Source: Nitrospira defluvii (lineage in GTDB: Bacteria; Nitrospirota; Nitrospiria; Nitrospirales; Nitrospiraceae). From it: a stretch of DNA of 64,000 nucleotides. Positions 29,489 through 39,750 of the stretch are shown here, piece by piece. The position numbers and the translations under genes are program-made. The DNA lies in NCBI GenBank assembly GCA_011525625.1, contig WYAX01000004.1:44077-108076 (forward strand), read 5' to 3'. The stretch's first letter is position 1, and the number at the start of each line of letters is the position of its first letter. The notes under the pieces were generated by a model. It was not told where the DNA came from, made no database searches, and worked only from the letters and a program-made list of their open reading frames with translations.

Positions 29489-30344
29489 GCACACACCTTA
29501 GCGCTTCATCGATCCCAGCGAGATTCTCGTGCAAATGTGTCCGACAGCCCATACCCGCCAACATCACACCGATCTCCGGACGTTCAACGATCGGCCGGAA
29601 TGCATCGGGGACGGACCGGCCGGCCAAGGCATCATGAGAGAAAATTTCACGCGCGATGACTCCAACGCCCAGCGCACCTGCGCGTTCCAAGATCGGCAGC
29701 GCCGCGTCAACGCGCGTGCAGTCGAGTGGAACCTGCACGCAGGCGACACCGGATTGTCCGATCCATGAGTCGGCATCCTCCAATGAACGGCAGGAGACTC
29801 CAACGTGACGCAGCGTACCCTCTGCCTTCAAACGCAAGAGCAATTCAAACACCCCATCGCGCTGCGGAAGATCAGTCGGAGGATTGTGCAAGAGGAAGAG
29901 ATCGAGACGATCCACGCCCAGGCGCTGCACACTCCCCTCTATCCGGCGACGCAGATAGTCGGGATTGAAACACTGACGCTCCTGACGGCGTCGCGTGCCT
30001 GTCGTCACCTCACGTGCGGTCGAGCACCGTCGCAGCAGCAGATTCAGTACCGGCTTGGCCATGCGGACAAGGCTCTCCACCGAGCCGACCGTTAAACCTG
30101 CCTTAGTGCAGAGAATCATTCCGTCGCCATGGTCCCGATGGACACGCCCAAGCAGTCGCTCGCTATCGCCTTGTCCATACACGTCTGCCGTATCAAAAAA
30201 TGTAATACCCGAATCCCTTGCCGCACGAAGCGTCGCCTCGACTTCGCCACGTGAATGACGGGTCGCCAGGGAGGCGATCATGGAGCACCCGAAGCCCAGC
30301 AGGGAGGGTGTCAGATCTGTATTACCGAGCCTGCGATACTGCAC
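29478..30344 (-). CDS. Aldo/keto reductase
   Basis: About 288 residues from the GTG at 30344 (VQYRRLGNTDLTPS), which has GGGAG upstream and matches the family start; ATG 30374 is the longer option and would overlap the upstream gene by 53 bases. Catalytic set: Asp in FFDTADVYGQG, Tyr in the same motif, Lys in ILCTKAG, and LDLFLLHNPP. Overlaps the GMC gene, so the two are probably coupled and may act on the same sugar metabolite. Confidence 0.83.
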   Translation of the reverse strand: MQYRRLGNTDLTPSLLGFGCSMIASLATRHSRGEVEATLRAARDSGITFFDTADVYGQGDSERLLGRVHRDHGDGMILCTKAGLTVGSVESLVRMAKPVLNLLLRRCSTAREVTTGTRRRQERQCFNPDYLRRRIEGSVQRLGVDRLDLFLLHNPPTDLPQRDGVFELLLRLKAEGTLRHVGVSCRSLEDADSWIGQSGVACVQVPLDCTRVDAALPILERAGALGVGVIAREIFSHDALAGRSVPDAFRPIVERPEIGVMLAGMGCRTHLHENLAGIDEALRCVHVA

Positions 30345-31500
30345 AATCAGCTCCCGTCCTGAGGACATCCGCATAACAACTCTCAGTCAGACCGGCAATG
30401 GTCTCCCAGGAAATCTCGCTTGCCGCGGCACGGACGTTCACACACATCCGTGCATACAGCGCCTCATCCCGAAGCAGTCGCACCATCGCCTTCGCCAGCA
30501 TCTCGGCGTCTTTCGGAGGCACGAGCAGTCCCGTAGATTCATCGATCACGACTTCATCAAAACCTCCCACCCGCGTGGCAATCACCGGTTTTCCGAAACC
30601 GAACGCCGAGGCCAGAACCCCGCTGTTCCATCCATTCTCATAGGGAAGGACAAGGAACTTGGCGGCGGTGAAGTACCCTGCCATTTGGCTAAAACTGACA
30701 TACTCCGGCACCAGCCGTACTCGCTCCTGCATCCCCAATTCCCCCAGTTGATGCTGCAAGGGCGCGATATCCATCAGCGGCTTTCCGACGATCACGATCA
30801 TTGCATTCGGGACCTCTCGAAGCACATCCGGTGCGGCAGCGAGCAGGGTATGGATGCCTTTTCTCGGCTCGATCAAACCGAAGCAGAGCACGACTTGGGC
30901 TCCGTCTGGAAGGTTCGGTGACTCCCGCGAGACATGCGTCCGCACAAACGCCGTCAAGTCGGCGATGGGAAGCACGGTGATCCGTTCACGGGACACACCG
31001 AAGTGCTCGACCACCAGCGGCTCGTTCTGTTTGGCGTTCAGGAACACGTGCCGCATTCTTCCATAGAGAAAGCGAAACGCCTTGATGTGATAGGGCCGAA
31101 GCGAATTGGGCAGCACATCCTGGGGGGTATAGACGAACGAGGCGCTTCCCAAGAGCCGCAACATCGCCCACAACAGGATATAGAGAGCCGGATGTTGAGC
31201 CCCCTGCAGGTGAATAATCTGGGGGCGGAACGTCAGACAATGCCAAAGCAATTTCGCAAGCCTGCCGGGTCTTGGCCGGTATCGATCAAACACCTCGAGC
31301 GCCTGGTAGCTTCGTGGATAATCCGACAGTTCGAAGCCTAGTCCGGTCGCAAGGGTCACTTGATGCCCACGGTCTGCCAGAGCATTGGCCAAATTATGGG
31401 TATATTGCACGGTGCCGGCCCTGGGAGCCGGTGCGATGAACAGGATGCGCAATCCATCGGTCGCTGTGCCCATTTGTGACTGTCGCTTTCTGTTGTACAT
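30322..31500 (-). CDS. Glycosyltransferase family 4
   Basis: 392-residue GT-B enzyme. N-terminal LRILFIAPAPRAGTVQYTHNLANAL, and a C-terminal nucleotide-sugar domain with CFGLIEPRKGIHTLL and ASAFGFGKPVIATRVGGFDEVV, containing the E-x7-E type region. Start may be ATG 31500 or the internal ATG at 31473. Presumed cytoplasmic assembly of the repeat unit. Confidence 0.88.
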   Translation of the reverse strand: MYNRKRQSQMGTATDGLRILFIAPAPRAGTVQYTHNLANALADRGHQVTLATGLGFELSDYPRSYQALEVFDRYRPRPGRLAKLLWHCLTFRPQIIHLQGAQHPALYILLWAMLRLLGSASFVYTPQDVLPNSLRPYHIKAFRFLYGRMRHVFLNAKQNEPLVVEHFGVSRERITVLPIADLTAFVRTHVSRESPNLPDGAQVVLCFGLIEPRKGIHTLLAAAPDVLREVPNAMIVIVGKPLMDIAPLQHQLGELGMQERVRLVPEYVSFSQMAGYFTAAKFLVLPYENGWNSGVLASAFGFGKPVIATRVGGFDEVVIDESTGLLVPPKDAEMLAKAMVRLLRDEALYARMCVNVRAAASEISWETIAGLTESCYADVLRTGADCAVSQAR

Positions 31501-31532
31501 GTGACTCGAACCGATCGTTCCACGACGCCCGG

Positions 31533-32927
31533 TCAGAACGTCGCGATCAAGCGTAGGTTCACTGTGTTAGCAAGACGGTTTGCAGAGGTCCCCAAAATGT
31601 CTTCTCGCTGGTCGAACATGTCATACCCCAATCGTGTCACCAGCCAGGACGCCGGGCTGTACGAAATGCCGACATTCCACTTCAGTGTATGCACGGTCAG
31701 ATCGTCCGATCTGGTGCTTGTCAAAATCCACGTCAAGCCGGCATCGAACAGAAAGTCATTCGCAAGGCGAATCTTGGTCGAAGCACGGATAAAATCTCCG
31801 ACGAGCGGTTGACTCAATCCTCCGGACGGAGGAAATACGTCCCGCATATAACTGATTTCGTACAAGGCATCGCCGATCGATTTTTTGATGGAGGCCTGTG
31901 CAAGCACCTCGACTGTGGAGGGTTTGGGTTCCACGCGAACCGCACCAATCGTTCCACTCACGACCAACGTTTCCGAGAGATCGAGTTCCTGCGCGACCAG
32001 CGCGGAATGTGACTGAAAATCTCGCCCCTGCTGGAAATCGAAGAAGCGAAACCGGTATTTCACCGTGGTACGACTCCACTGCGTTTCCCGTACTCTTGCC
32101 CCGACCTCCCCTTCGTGAGTCATACTGTTAATGGCACCCGGAGCATCGGTGGACCACAGAAAATTGGCATAGTTGGTCAACAGATCAACCGACGGGGTCA
32201 GTCGATGACGCACCATCAATGCAGCGAGGTTGATCGACGTTCGCCCGAATGCACCCATCACGCCCGGTGTCATTTGCTCAGTCGGATCCTGAAACGATTC
32301 GAACCGCTCAAACATCGTCAACGTGGTCCGATCGGTTACATTCCACAGTCCTAACAGCTCTCCATTCTGCCGCGAAACGGCACGATTTTGGTTCGTGTTC
32401 TTCGCATAGACGCGCGACTCGATGGAATATTCCGCCGTCAGCTGGCCATCCCGCCCTGATGTGGTGTACCCCAATCCCGGCGCTATTTTGGTAATGTAGT
32501 CCGTCCCGCGGTTCTGTGCGGTGAAGAACACGTTGTCCGTATACTGCTCCGTCACGGTCAGACGTGGGGTGAACCCCTCCCGGCGTGTCGGGACCCCCAG
32601 CAGTAACTTTTCCGAGACCGGCATGCGCTCATACCCCATCTGATTCTGCCAAGACGGCAGCTCTCCGAACTCTCGTTTCGGCCGAACAAACTCCCCGTTG
32701 TCCGGTTCCTGAGCCGATACGATCGGCTGAGCCAGCCATGGCCATGCGGCCATGGCTACCATCCCAGCCATCGATAGCCGCAGCCAGCGGCAGGCCGCCC
32801 CGGCGAGTCTTCTCCCGCGCTTCAGGTCGATGCCCTGCCTGTCCCCGAGCCCCACGGTTGGGAGCCGGGGCTGCATGCTCTGTGACACGTGACGTCGCTT
32901 TCGTTCCGGCATCATGAGTGTGGTCAT
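31533..32927 (-). CDS. Outer-membrane beta-barrel protein of the EPS locus
   Basis: 464 residues, beginning with a long basic leader and a hydrophobic segment ending IVSAQ, then alternating strands such as RLTVTEQYTDNVFFTAQN and a C-terminal strand ending in Phe (TVNLRLIATF), the usual barrel signature. The EQYTDNVFF opening is common in the outer-membrane proteins associated with EPS export and exosortase loci. Probably the outer-membrane pore or a secretion-linked barrel working with the Wza-like protein next to it. Confidence 0.75.
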   Translation of the reverse strand: MTTLMMPERKRRHVSQSMQPRLPTVGLGDRQGIDLKRGRRLAGAACRWLRLSMAGMVAMAAWPWLAQPIVSAQEPDNGEFVRPKREFGELPSWQNQMGYERMPVSEKLLLGVPTRREGFTPRLTVTEQYTDNVFFTAQNRGTDYITKIAPGLGYTTSGRDGQLTAEYSIESRVYAKNTNQNRAVSRQNGELLGLWNVTDRTTLTMFERFESFQDPTEQMTPGVMGAFGRTSINLAALMVRHRLTPSVDLLTNYANFLWSTDAPGAINSMTHEGEVGARVRETQWSRTTVKYRFRFFDFQQGRDFQSHSALVAQELDLSETLVVSGTIGAVRVEPKPSTVEVLAQASIKKSIGDALYEISYMRDVFPPSGGLSQPLVGDFIRASTKIRLANDFLFDAGLTWILTSTRSDDLTVHTLKWNVGISYSPASWLVTRLGYDMFDQREDILGTSANRLANTVNLRLIATF

Positions 32928-32932
32928 TGCCG

Positions 32933-33535
32933 CTACGGAACGATCACCGTGTCCCCAGGTCGAAGCATCACGTTCTGGTTGCTGTCTTCACCCTGAACGA
33001 ATTTGCTGTAGTTGAACGGGATCCGTTGTTCTCCGCTGCGCCCGGGATTGACGATAAAAATCTTATTCCGGGAGGCAAACGTGGTGAGGCCGCGAGCCAT
33101 CGCCAACGCTTGAATGACGGTCACCGGTCCCTTCAAATCGAATACCCCAGGCTGCATAACTTCACCCAGGACAAAGATGCGAAAACTATGCGTCGCCTCC
33201 AGGATCACCGTGACCTGCGGATCCTGGATATGCTGCTTAAGCTGCTTGTTAATGCGTTCCTCGATCTCGCCCAACGTAAGCCCCTTCGCCTCGATCTCGC
33301 CGATCAACGGATAGTTGATCTTTCCGTCAGGACGAACGGTGACGATGGTCGACAGTTCTTTGTGCTTCCAGATGAAGACATTCAGGACGTCGCCCGCACC
33401 TAAACGGAACGGGCCGGTCCAGTTCACATCCGCCGTCGGCGCCGCCAGCGGTTCGGCCTCGGATGCCTGCGCACTTCCGGCCACACACCACGCCATCAAG
33501 AAAACTACCCAGATCATGTGAAGCATTCGTTGCAT
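32933..33535 (-). CDS. Polysaccharide export protein, Wza/EpsA-like, short form
   Basis: 200 residues: signal peptide (about 1-24), a Poly_export domain (FRLGAGDVLNVFIWKHKELS, VRPDGKINYPLIGEIEAKGLT) and one SLBB-type domain (FRIFVLGEVMQPGVFDLKG). No good lipobox is seen. Short members like this lack the C-terminal outer-membrane helix of E. coli Wza, which fits the separate barrel protein 5 bases downstream. GGAGGG precedes the ATG. Confidence 0.9.
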   Translation of the reverse strand: MQRMLHMIWVVFLMAWCVAGSAQASEAEPLAAPTADVNWTGPFRLGAGDVLNVFIWKHKELSTIVTVRPDGKINYPLIGEIEAKGLTLGEIEERINKQLKQHIQDPQVTVILEATHSFRIFVLGEVMQPGVFDLKGPVTVIQALAMARGLTTFASRNKIFIVNPGRSGEQRIPFNYSKFVQGEDSNQNVMLRPGDTVIVP

Positions 33536-33559
33536 GACTTGCCCTCCGTAACATGAATC

Positions 33560-34564
33560 TTAATCGGTCTTGCTCACTAACATCGGCACGGTTCGCATCA
33601 GCCCGGTCGCCATAACGGCGGCCCGGCACACCAGCAGAAACGGTGCAGCCAATCGCAACCCGGGGTCCTCTCGCGGAAGCTGCCACAGAAACGGAAGGGC
33701 CGTGGCGGCAAACAGCCCGCCGGCCAGTCCGGCGACATAGAGGGCAGACGGCGCAAGCGGGACCAACACCAGTGCGCCAGCACCCAACACCACGGACCCG
33801 ATCTGCAATTTCAGCGTTTGCGGAGTGTAGGAATCACGAATCGCTTTGCCTGGAAACCGCTTATACACCATCACCCGCCAGTAGGCCCGACTGTGTTTCT
33901 TGCGGAGATATTGTTTCAAGGTCGAAGGATGTTGATGATAAATAACCGCCGCCGGATTGAACTTAATCTTGTACCCGGCCGTGGCAACCCGGTACGACAG
34001 ATCGGTATCTTCGTTGTCTGCAACGGGGAAACTCGTATCGAACCCGCCGATCGAACGAAACACCTCACGACGAAAGCCCGCGGAGTAGGAAAAGACCACA
34101 TCGACATATTCCGCCGCAGCCAGCTGACGATACCGGGCCTCAAACTCCGCCTGCGCAAACCTGGCGACCAGGCTCCGTTGCTTCGTCTTGTAGGCGCCCT
34201 TCACGGCGGCAATAGCCGGTGAGTCGAACGGCGCTACCATTTCTTTGATCCAATCGACATGCGGCACACAATCGGCATCGGTAAACAGGAGAAATTCTCC
34301 ATGCGCCGCCTCTGCTCCGAGGTTGCGCGCCGCTGCCGGGCCTCGATGAGCCTGGCGCAGCACGCGCACCTTCGGTTCAGAACTGCCCCACCCTTTGACG
34401 TAGCGTTCGATATACTCGGGTGTCCCATCCGTCGATTCGTCATCCACAAGAATGAGTTCAACTTCGCCGGCCGGGAATGACTGCCGCGCAAAGGCGTCCA
34501 ACCCGTCATGAATTGTTTTTGTCGCATTGTAAGCTGGGATGACGACCGTGACTCGTATGCCCAT
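33560..34564 (-). CDS. Glycosyltransferase family 2
   Basis: GT-A enzyme of 334 residues from ATG 34564 (MGIRVTVVIPAYN). Motifs: ILVDDESTDGTPEYIE, RGPAAARNLGAEAA, LFTDADCVP (DxD) and a late ED-containing DNEDTDLSYR. One or two hydrophobic segments near the C-terminus (about 265-310) suggest membrane anchoring. Transfers a sugar onto the lipid-linked intermediate. Confidence 0.9.
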   Translation of the reverse strand: MGIRVTVVIPAYNATKTIHDGLDAFARQSFPAGEVELILVDDESTDGTPEYIERYVKGWGSSEPKVRVLRQAHRGPAAARNLGAEAAHGEFLLFTDADCVPHVDWIKEMVAPFDSPAIAAVKGAYKTKQRSLVARFAQAEFEARYRQLAAAEYVDVVFSYSAGFRREVFRSIGGFDTSFPVADNEDTDLSYRVATAGYKIKFNPAAVIYHQHPSTLKQYLRKKHSRAYWRVMVYKRFPGKAIRDSYTPQTLKLQIGSVVLGAGALVLVPLAPSALYVAGLAGGLFAATALPFLWQLPREDPGLRLAAPFLLVCRAAVMATGLMRTVPMLVSKTD

Positions 34565-34591
34565 GGTGTTCTCGCCTCCAACACTGCGCAT

Positions 34592-36070
34592 TTAGGCTGG
34601 CCCACGATCATTCGTCCGCCATGCTGGCTGACGACTGCGTACCGGTCGCAACGATGCCGCGATCCCATTGCTTGTGTCATTTTGTGCCATGGACCCGAGG
34701 GCCATGGCCATCGGCAAGGTCAACCAAATTTCGCGAACCATCGGTGTGATCATGAGAAAGATCATTTGCCCAGCGAGCATACTGCCGACTAGCACGGCAT
34801 ACGGCCTGACCTCGGGATTATTGAGTCCCTGCTTAATGCTCACGAGCGCCCACACCCATAGGCCTATGAATGAAAATAGGGAAAACACCCCGAGCTCGCT
34901 GGCGACCTCCAGGAACATATTGTGAATGACGGCAGGGTGATAGTAGTGATCGGCCCAGGCGGGCAAATATTTGACGTAGTGATTAATGGCCTGTCCGAAG
35001 CCCACCCCAAACCACGGGTTTGCCAAAAACAGATTCCAACCGCCGACGATTGATTCACGCCGGAAGGCGAAGCTCCCGCTTCCCTCGTTCAGATCGGCTT
35101 TTCCGAATAGGCTCTGATTCTCGACGGTCTGGACTCCGACCTGAAACCATTCCGAGACAACCTGGTAACTAAGTCCACCCGCCAGCATCAGCACGAGAAG
35201 AAGCACCGTCACCTTTCGGATAAGTTTCGATTGAAACCACAGGGCGACCAAGATCAGCAGGGCGAACCCTATGACCGAGCTTCTCGCAAAGGTGTAAAAC
35301 CAGGCATACCCCATCAGGCAGAGCGCTACTCCCAGCGAGACCTTGATCCAGAGATGCTTCTCGGTAAATAGGAGGAAGGTCGCGCACGGCATCGCCATCA
35401 GAAAAAAACTTGCGAGAAAGATCGGATGCGCAGTGGTCCCCTCCGCGCGGACTTTGCCCTCGGAAATGGACATAAACGCCCCGTCGACACCTCCCTCGCC
35501 CGGGAGCCCGATGTTACGTCGCCAATCGCCAGGCATGACGAAGCCGTAGTGCACCTGGGCCGCAGTAATGAGTGCCTCCCCCACGCCAGTGATAGTGATG
35601 ACCCAAAGAAGCCGTCGCATATCCTCAGGGGATCGATTAAAAGTGAGCGTGAGATAGAAGAGCGCCCCATAAACAGGAATTTTTGCTGCCTCACCGGGTA
35701 AACCACGTAGTCCTTCAGCAAGCATCAAGGAGACTACCGACATCAGGAAGAACACTCCGGCCAGATACCCCGCAGGCCAGCGCAGTAGCGCCGGCCAAGG
35801 CCCTCGGCGAATCAACGCATTCACCGTGACCAATCCTATGGCCAGAGGAGTGATCAGTTTCGTGACCGTTACTCCTCCGAGCAAATCGACTTGCACAGGA
35901 ATGGTGCTCACAAGGATGTAGTACGGAAAGACTGCCGACGCGGTCATGCTGAGAAAGGCACTACCGGCAATCACAAGGGCCAAGGCTTTTGCCGAGAGCG
36001 CCAGCACGGAGGCACCGAGGCTTCCGCCTATCAATGCCGGAATGATGTAGGAGGCCCCTGCTCGTTTCAT
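34592..36070 (-). CDS. O-antigen ligase/polymerase-like membrane protein (Wzy type)
   Basis: 492 residues with about 11-12 membrane helices and the Wzy_C-type segment around AVIHNMFLEVASELGVFSLF, plus a large periplasmic loop. In a Wzx/Wzy-type locus this is the likely repeat-unit polymerase. ATG overlaps the flippase stop as ATGA. Confidence 0.83.
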   Translation of the reverse strand: MKRAGASYIIPALIGGSLGASVLALSAKALALVIAGSAFLSMTASAVFPYYILVSTIPVQVDLLGGVTVTKLITPLAIGLVTVNALIRRGPWPALLRWPAGYLAGVFFLMSVVSLMLAEGLRGLPGEAAKIPVYGALFYLTLTFNRSPEDMRRLLWVITITGVGEALITAAQVHYGFVMPGDWRRNIGLPGEGGVDGAFMSISEGKVRAEGTTAHPIFLASFFLMAMPCATFLLFTEKHLWIKVSLGVALCLMGYAWFYTFARSSVIGFALLILVALWFQSKLIRKVTVLLLVLMLAGGLSYQVVSEWFQVGVQTVENQSLFGKADLNEGSGSFAFRRESIVGGWNLFLANPWFGVGFGQAINHYVKYLPAWADHYYHPAVIHNMFLEVASELGVFSLFSFIGLWVWALVSIKQGLNNPEVRPYAVLVGSMLAGQMIFLMITPMVREIWLTLPMAMALGSMAQNDTSNGIAASLRPVRSRQPAWRTNDRGPA

Positions 36071-37377
36071 GACTTTCTTGCATCCGTAGCGACCGACGGT
36101 GCGGCCATCGAGGCAGATCGGCTAAACCCCAAGGCAAACCAAAGAGTCCCAATGATCATCACCGACTGCACAAGGCGTGAAATCAGCGTCGTCCAAGCAG
36201 CTCCGAGGGAACCGGATTGTGGGATCAACCACAAGGCGGCCACTACCCAAACCGCTAATGCCACAATTCCCGACAACGTGTGCAGGTGCGGTCGATTCAT
36301 CGTATAAAGCACCAAATACAGAGGATGTGTGACCAACGTGGCCAACGTGCCGACAAACAAGATTTGAAACACCTCAACCGTCCCCTCGTAGGCAGGACCA
36401 AATATTCCGACGACCAACGTCCTGGAGAACAGCATTAAAGGAAGCAGCAGGGCGGCAATGAGCATGTACACCGGAAACGAGCGCTGCACGTATGATCGGC
36501 ACTGTTCAAGACCGTTCAGCTGGCTGACCTTTGGCAACAGCGTGGTCAACAGGCTGACCGTAAGAAAATCGACTCCCATCAGGAGTGAGGAACCCGCCCC
36601 ATAGAGACCGGCTTCGCGGGCGTCTCGAAAATACCCCAGGACTGGCACGCCAAGGTTGACTTGCAGGATGAAACACAGACTGGCTATGGCGGGCCACTTA
36701 CTGAAACGAAAGAGTTCCCGCAATAACGAACTACTGAGAGACAATTGGGCCAAATGGCTACGCAACATCCAGAGACCGAACAGAGCGCACAGAAAATAGA
36801 CCAACACATGGGCTCCGATGATTCCGCCTAAGGTGAGCGAGCCGCCGACAAACAATACCGGAAGACTGATCACTCTCAACACGTTCACCAACGCAACCAT
36901 GACCCCGTACGTCCGAAACTCCTCTCGCGCCTGCCACACCGAGAGATTGAAACTCCACAGGGCCGCGCCGAATGACCCTATGAGGCCCAACGTCACGGGC
37001 AATACATGAGACTGGTTGCCAAACATCACTCGGGAATACCCCGTTCCCACGATCACTCCAATCACCACAATCGGAAGACCGAGCAGTATCCGTAGCGCGA
37101 GTGCGTTGGTCAGCACCTCTGCGGCCTTGGGCGGATCCGTCGCTCGATACATCGAATAGAACTTGACGACTCCTGGACTCAGCCCGTCCCCGAGTACATC
37201 ATTGCCAAAAATAAGAATCACGATGAACAAAGAAAACAACCCGAAATCCTCCGGGCCCATCACACGCGCGACGACCAGGCTCATGACGAACCCGAGACAT
37301 GCCCCGGTCATTTTCCCGGCAAATACCAGAGCAGCTTGCTGCGACAACGCTTTCATTCCCACACGAAGCACTGGCAT
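36067..37377 (-). CDS. Polysaccharide flippase (Wzx/MOP family)
   Basis: 436 residues, about 12 membrane helices, beginning ALVFAGKMTGACLGFVMSLVVARVMGPEDFGLFSL, the typical Polysacc_synt pattern. Predicted to move the lipid-linked repeat across the inner membrane. The start could be ATG 37377 or ATG 37356 (MKALSQQA). Confidence 0.88.
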   Translation of the reverse strand: MPVLRVGMKALSQQAALVFAGKMTGACLGFVMSLVVARVMGPEDFGLFSLFIVILIFGNDVLGDGLSPGVVKFYSMYRATDPPKAAEVLTNALALRILLGLPIVVIGVIVGTGYSRVMFGNQSHVLPVTLGLIGSFGAALWSFNLSVWQAREEFRTYGVMVALVNVLRVISLPVLFVGGSLTLGGIIGAHVLVYFLCALFGLWMLRSHLAQLSLSSSLLRELFRFSKWPAIASLCFILQVNLGVPVLGYFRDAREAGLYGAGSSLLMGVDFLTVSLLTTLLPKVSQLNGLEQCRSYVQRSFPVYMLIAALLLPLMLFSRTLVVGIFGPAYEGTVEVFQILFVGTLATLVTHPLYLVLYTMNRPHLHTLSGIVALAVWVVAALWLIPQSGSLGAAWTTLISRLVQSVMIIGTLWFALGFSRSASMAAPSVATDARKS

Positions 37378-37481
37378 CTCCTCTTACACCACCCCTCGGA
37401 CCATCATGACCGCTCCCCAGCGTCGCACGTCCACATCAACAGGCGTTCCACATCAAGCCGATCCCTGCCTCTTTGCCCCGC

Positions 37482-38438
37482 TCAGGATCGCTCCTCCAGG
37501 CTACAGCGGACCCCATGCTCCGACGCCGAGGACAAATCAGCCAGCCAGTGACGAATGCAGTCTTCCAGGCCATGGGCAATGGCCCTCGGCTGATAGGGCA
37601 CGAATTCCTGAAGCAGCGTCGTATCGGCTTGCCAGTGTTTGGGATCACCGGGCAACTCCCTGTTCAACGTCTTCAGCGCCTGGGTGCTGCCCACACACCG
37701 CATGACCAACTCCGCCATCTTTCTCACTGTGGTCGATTCTCCGGATGCGACATTGACGGCCCAGAATCCTCTTGGCTGCCGTTCCGCGATTCCCAAAAAG
37801 TATCGGCAGATATCGTCGATGTGCAGAAAATCACGGCTCTCGGTCCCTGTGCCTTGAATGGTGAGATACGGACTGTCGCCTATCGCTTGCCGAAACAGTT
37901 CCCATACCAGCAGACGTTGCTGATACGAACCGATGGTGGAAAACAATCTGGCCGAAACCACATTCAGCCCGAAGCAATGGGCGTACTCCTGCCCTAATTG
38001 TTCGCAAATCACTTTGTGAAACCCATAGGGCGAGATCGGTCGAAGCGCGGCGCCTTCCGGAATGGGTAACCGCGTCGGATTGCCATAGACGGAGGCACTG
38101 GACGGAAATATGACCAACGGGTTGCCTTTCGAGCTGCGAACCGCATCTAACACCGATGCCCACGTCTCGACGGCCATCACAAAGTCCTTCCGCGGCTCTT
38201 GAAACGATTGGCCCACTGACGCCGAACCGGCTGCATGCACTACCACATCGGGGTCGAAGCTGTTCAAGATATCCAGAAACTTCGTGTCACCGAGGGCGCT
38301 ACGTACGAATGTTATTCCGGGCAGCATCTCGCCCGCCTCGGACCGTGCAACACCAAGAACGTGATGTCCGGCAGTAACAGCATGATGAGCAAGGCTTCTC
38401 CCCAGAAAACCCAGCGAACCAGTAATCAAAATTTTCAT
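37482..38438 (-). CDS. NAD-dependent sugar epimerase/dehydratase
   Basis: Extended SDR of about 318 residues from ATG 38438 (MKILITGSLGFLGRSLAHH). Contains FPSSASVYGNPTR, catalytic SPYGFHKVICEQL (YxxxK), and ESRDFLHIDDICRYFLGIAERQ. Resembles UDP-glucose 4-epimerase-like enzymes; the substrate is not assignable. Follows the glycosyltransferase gene closely. Confidence 0.86.
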   Translation of the reverse strand: MKILITGSLGFLGRSLAHHAVTAGHHVLGVARSEAGEMLPGITFVRSALGDTKFLDILNSFDPDVVVHAAGSASVGQSFQEPRKDFVMAVETWASVLDAVRSSKGNPLVIFPSSASVYGNPTRLPIPEGAALRPISPYGFHKVICEQLGQEYAHCFGLNVVSARLFSTIGSYQQRLLVWELFRQAIGDSPYLTIQGTGTESRDFLHIDDICRYFLGIAERQPRGFWAVNVASGESTTVRKMAELVMRCVGSTQALKTLNRELPGDPKHWQADTTLLQEFVPYQPRAIAHGLEDCIRHWLADLSSASEHGVRCSLEERS

Positions 38439-38474
38439 AGTCACCACACAGCCATCCTCAGAGCACATCCACAC

Positions 38475-39704
38475 CTACTTCGCACTGATCGCAACCAACT
38501 GCTCACGCAATCGACCAGTGCCGGCAGAATCATTCGACTTCGTAACGTTGTATTCGATCAACTTCAGATACACTTCGTGGGTTTTTGCCGCCATCGCCTC
38601 GATACCCAGATCGCTGAGAATTTTTTGTCGTGCACGCATGCCCACTTCTTTCACAGCCTGAGAGTTTTCTCTCAACCGCAGCAACGTCGCAGTAAGCGCA
38701 GGCACATCATCCACGGGCACCAAGTACCCTGTGTGGCCGTCGGTGATCATCTCTGATGCACCGCCCACATCCGACGCAACCACCGGCTTCCCCATCGCCA
38801 TGCCTTCGAGCATCGTAAAACTGAAACTTTCGGCAAAAGACGGCGCCACCAGCACATCCAAGGCAGCAAACACCGCCGGAATCTCCGACAGCGAGACATG
38901 GGCCATGACAACAGCGGGCGCCAAGTTCTGTGCGGCGATACAATCGAGCAGGGCCTGTCGATAGGATTCGAACCCGGGCAGTACCGTGCCGACAATCACG
39001 AATCGACTACGCGGGTAGCGGTCAAGGATCGCGCGAGCCGCCTTCAAGAAATTGAGGTGACCTTTCACCGGATGGATACGACCAACCATCCCGTACACGT
39101 AATCGCCGCCTGCAGCAAACTCGGAAACGGACGAAGGCGTCAGGGTACGAGCGGGATTGAACCACGCGGTGTCGATGCCGTTGCGTATGGCAACCACGGG
39201 GGGATCCTGCTTCCTCATCCGCAGCTCTGTGCCGATCGCCACAGAGTCAGTGATGACGGCATCCAGTCGCCGGAGTATCATTCGATCGATCCATGGATAT
39301 ACCCTGGCACGCCACGAGCCTTTCTCGAAATTGACCCACCCGAGAAACGACGCCACGACAGGCCGGCGGGTCCATCTCGCACTCAGGATGCCGATGAGAT
39401 CAGAGCGATGATCCAACGCATGGATCACATCGGCCTGATATGTCTTGATCAGCTCGCATACGGCAAGCACATCACGCAAATTGAACGGATTGCCGATCGG
39501 GATGGTGACGTACTCGAAGCCCGTCTGTTTCAATTCCTTCATCCAGGTGGTTTCACCCAGCGCCGGATTCACGATACACACCAGCAGACAGCGCACTTTT
39601 TTCGGGTCGAACCCTTTCAAAAGGGAAAGCAGATAGGTCTCCCCTCCGGTCATGCCGGTGATCCCTCGACAATTGCGAATAATCAGTACGCGAATCGGCT
39701 TCAT
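38475..39704 (-). CDS. Glycosyltransferase family 4
   Basis: 409 residues. GT-B architecture: RVLIIRNCRGITGMTGGETYLLSLL at the N-terminus, DVIHALDHRSDLIGIL, and a donor-binding half with YGMVGRIHPVKGHLNFLKAA and SFSFTMLEGMAMGKPVVASDVGGASEMI. Second GT4 enzyme of the locus. Confidence 0.89.
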   Translation of the reverse strand: MKPIRVLIIRNCRGITGMTGGETYLLSLLKGFDPKKVRCLLVCIVNPALGETTWMKELKQTGFEYVTIPIGNPFNLRDVLAVCELIKTYQADVIHALDHRSDLIGILSARWTRRPVVASFLGWVNFEKGSWRARVYPWIDRMILRRLDAVITDSVAIGTELRMRKQDPPVVAIRNGIDTAWFNPARTLTPSSVSEFAAGGDYVYGMVGRIHPVKGHLNFLKAARAILDRYPRSRFVIVGTVLPGFESYRQALLDCIAAQNLAPAVVMAHVSLSEIPAVFAALDVLVAPSFAESFSFTMLEGMAMGKPVVASDVGGASEMITDGHTGYLVPVDDVPALTATLLRLRENSQAVKEVGMRARQKILSDLGIEAMAAKTHEVYLKLIEYNVTKSNDSAGTGRLREQLVAISAK

Positions 39705-39750
39705 CTGTGGCTCCTCACCGCATCACAACGTCTCGTTTCACCAGATTGCT

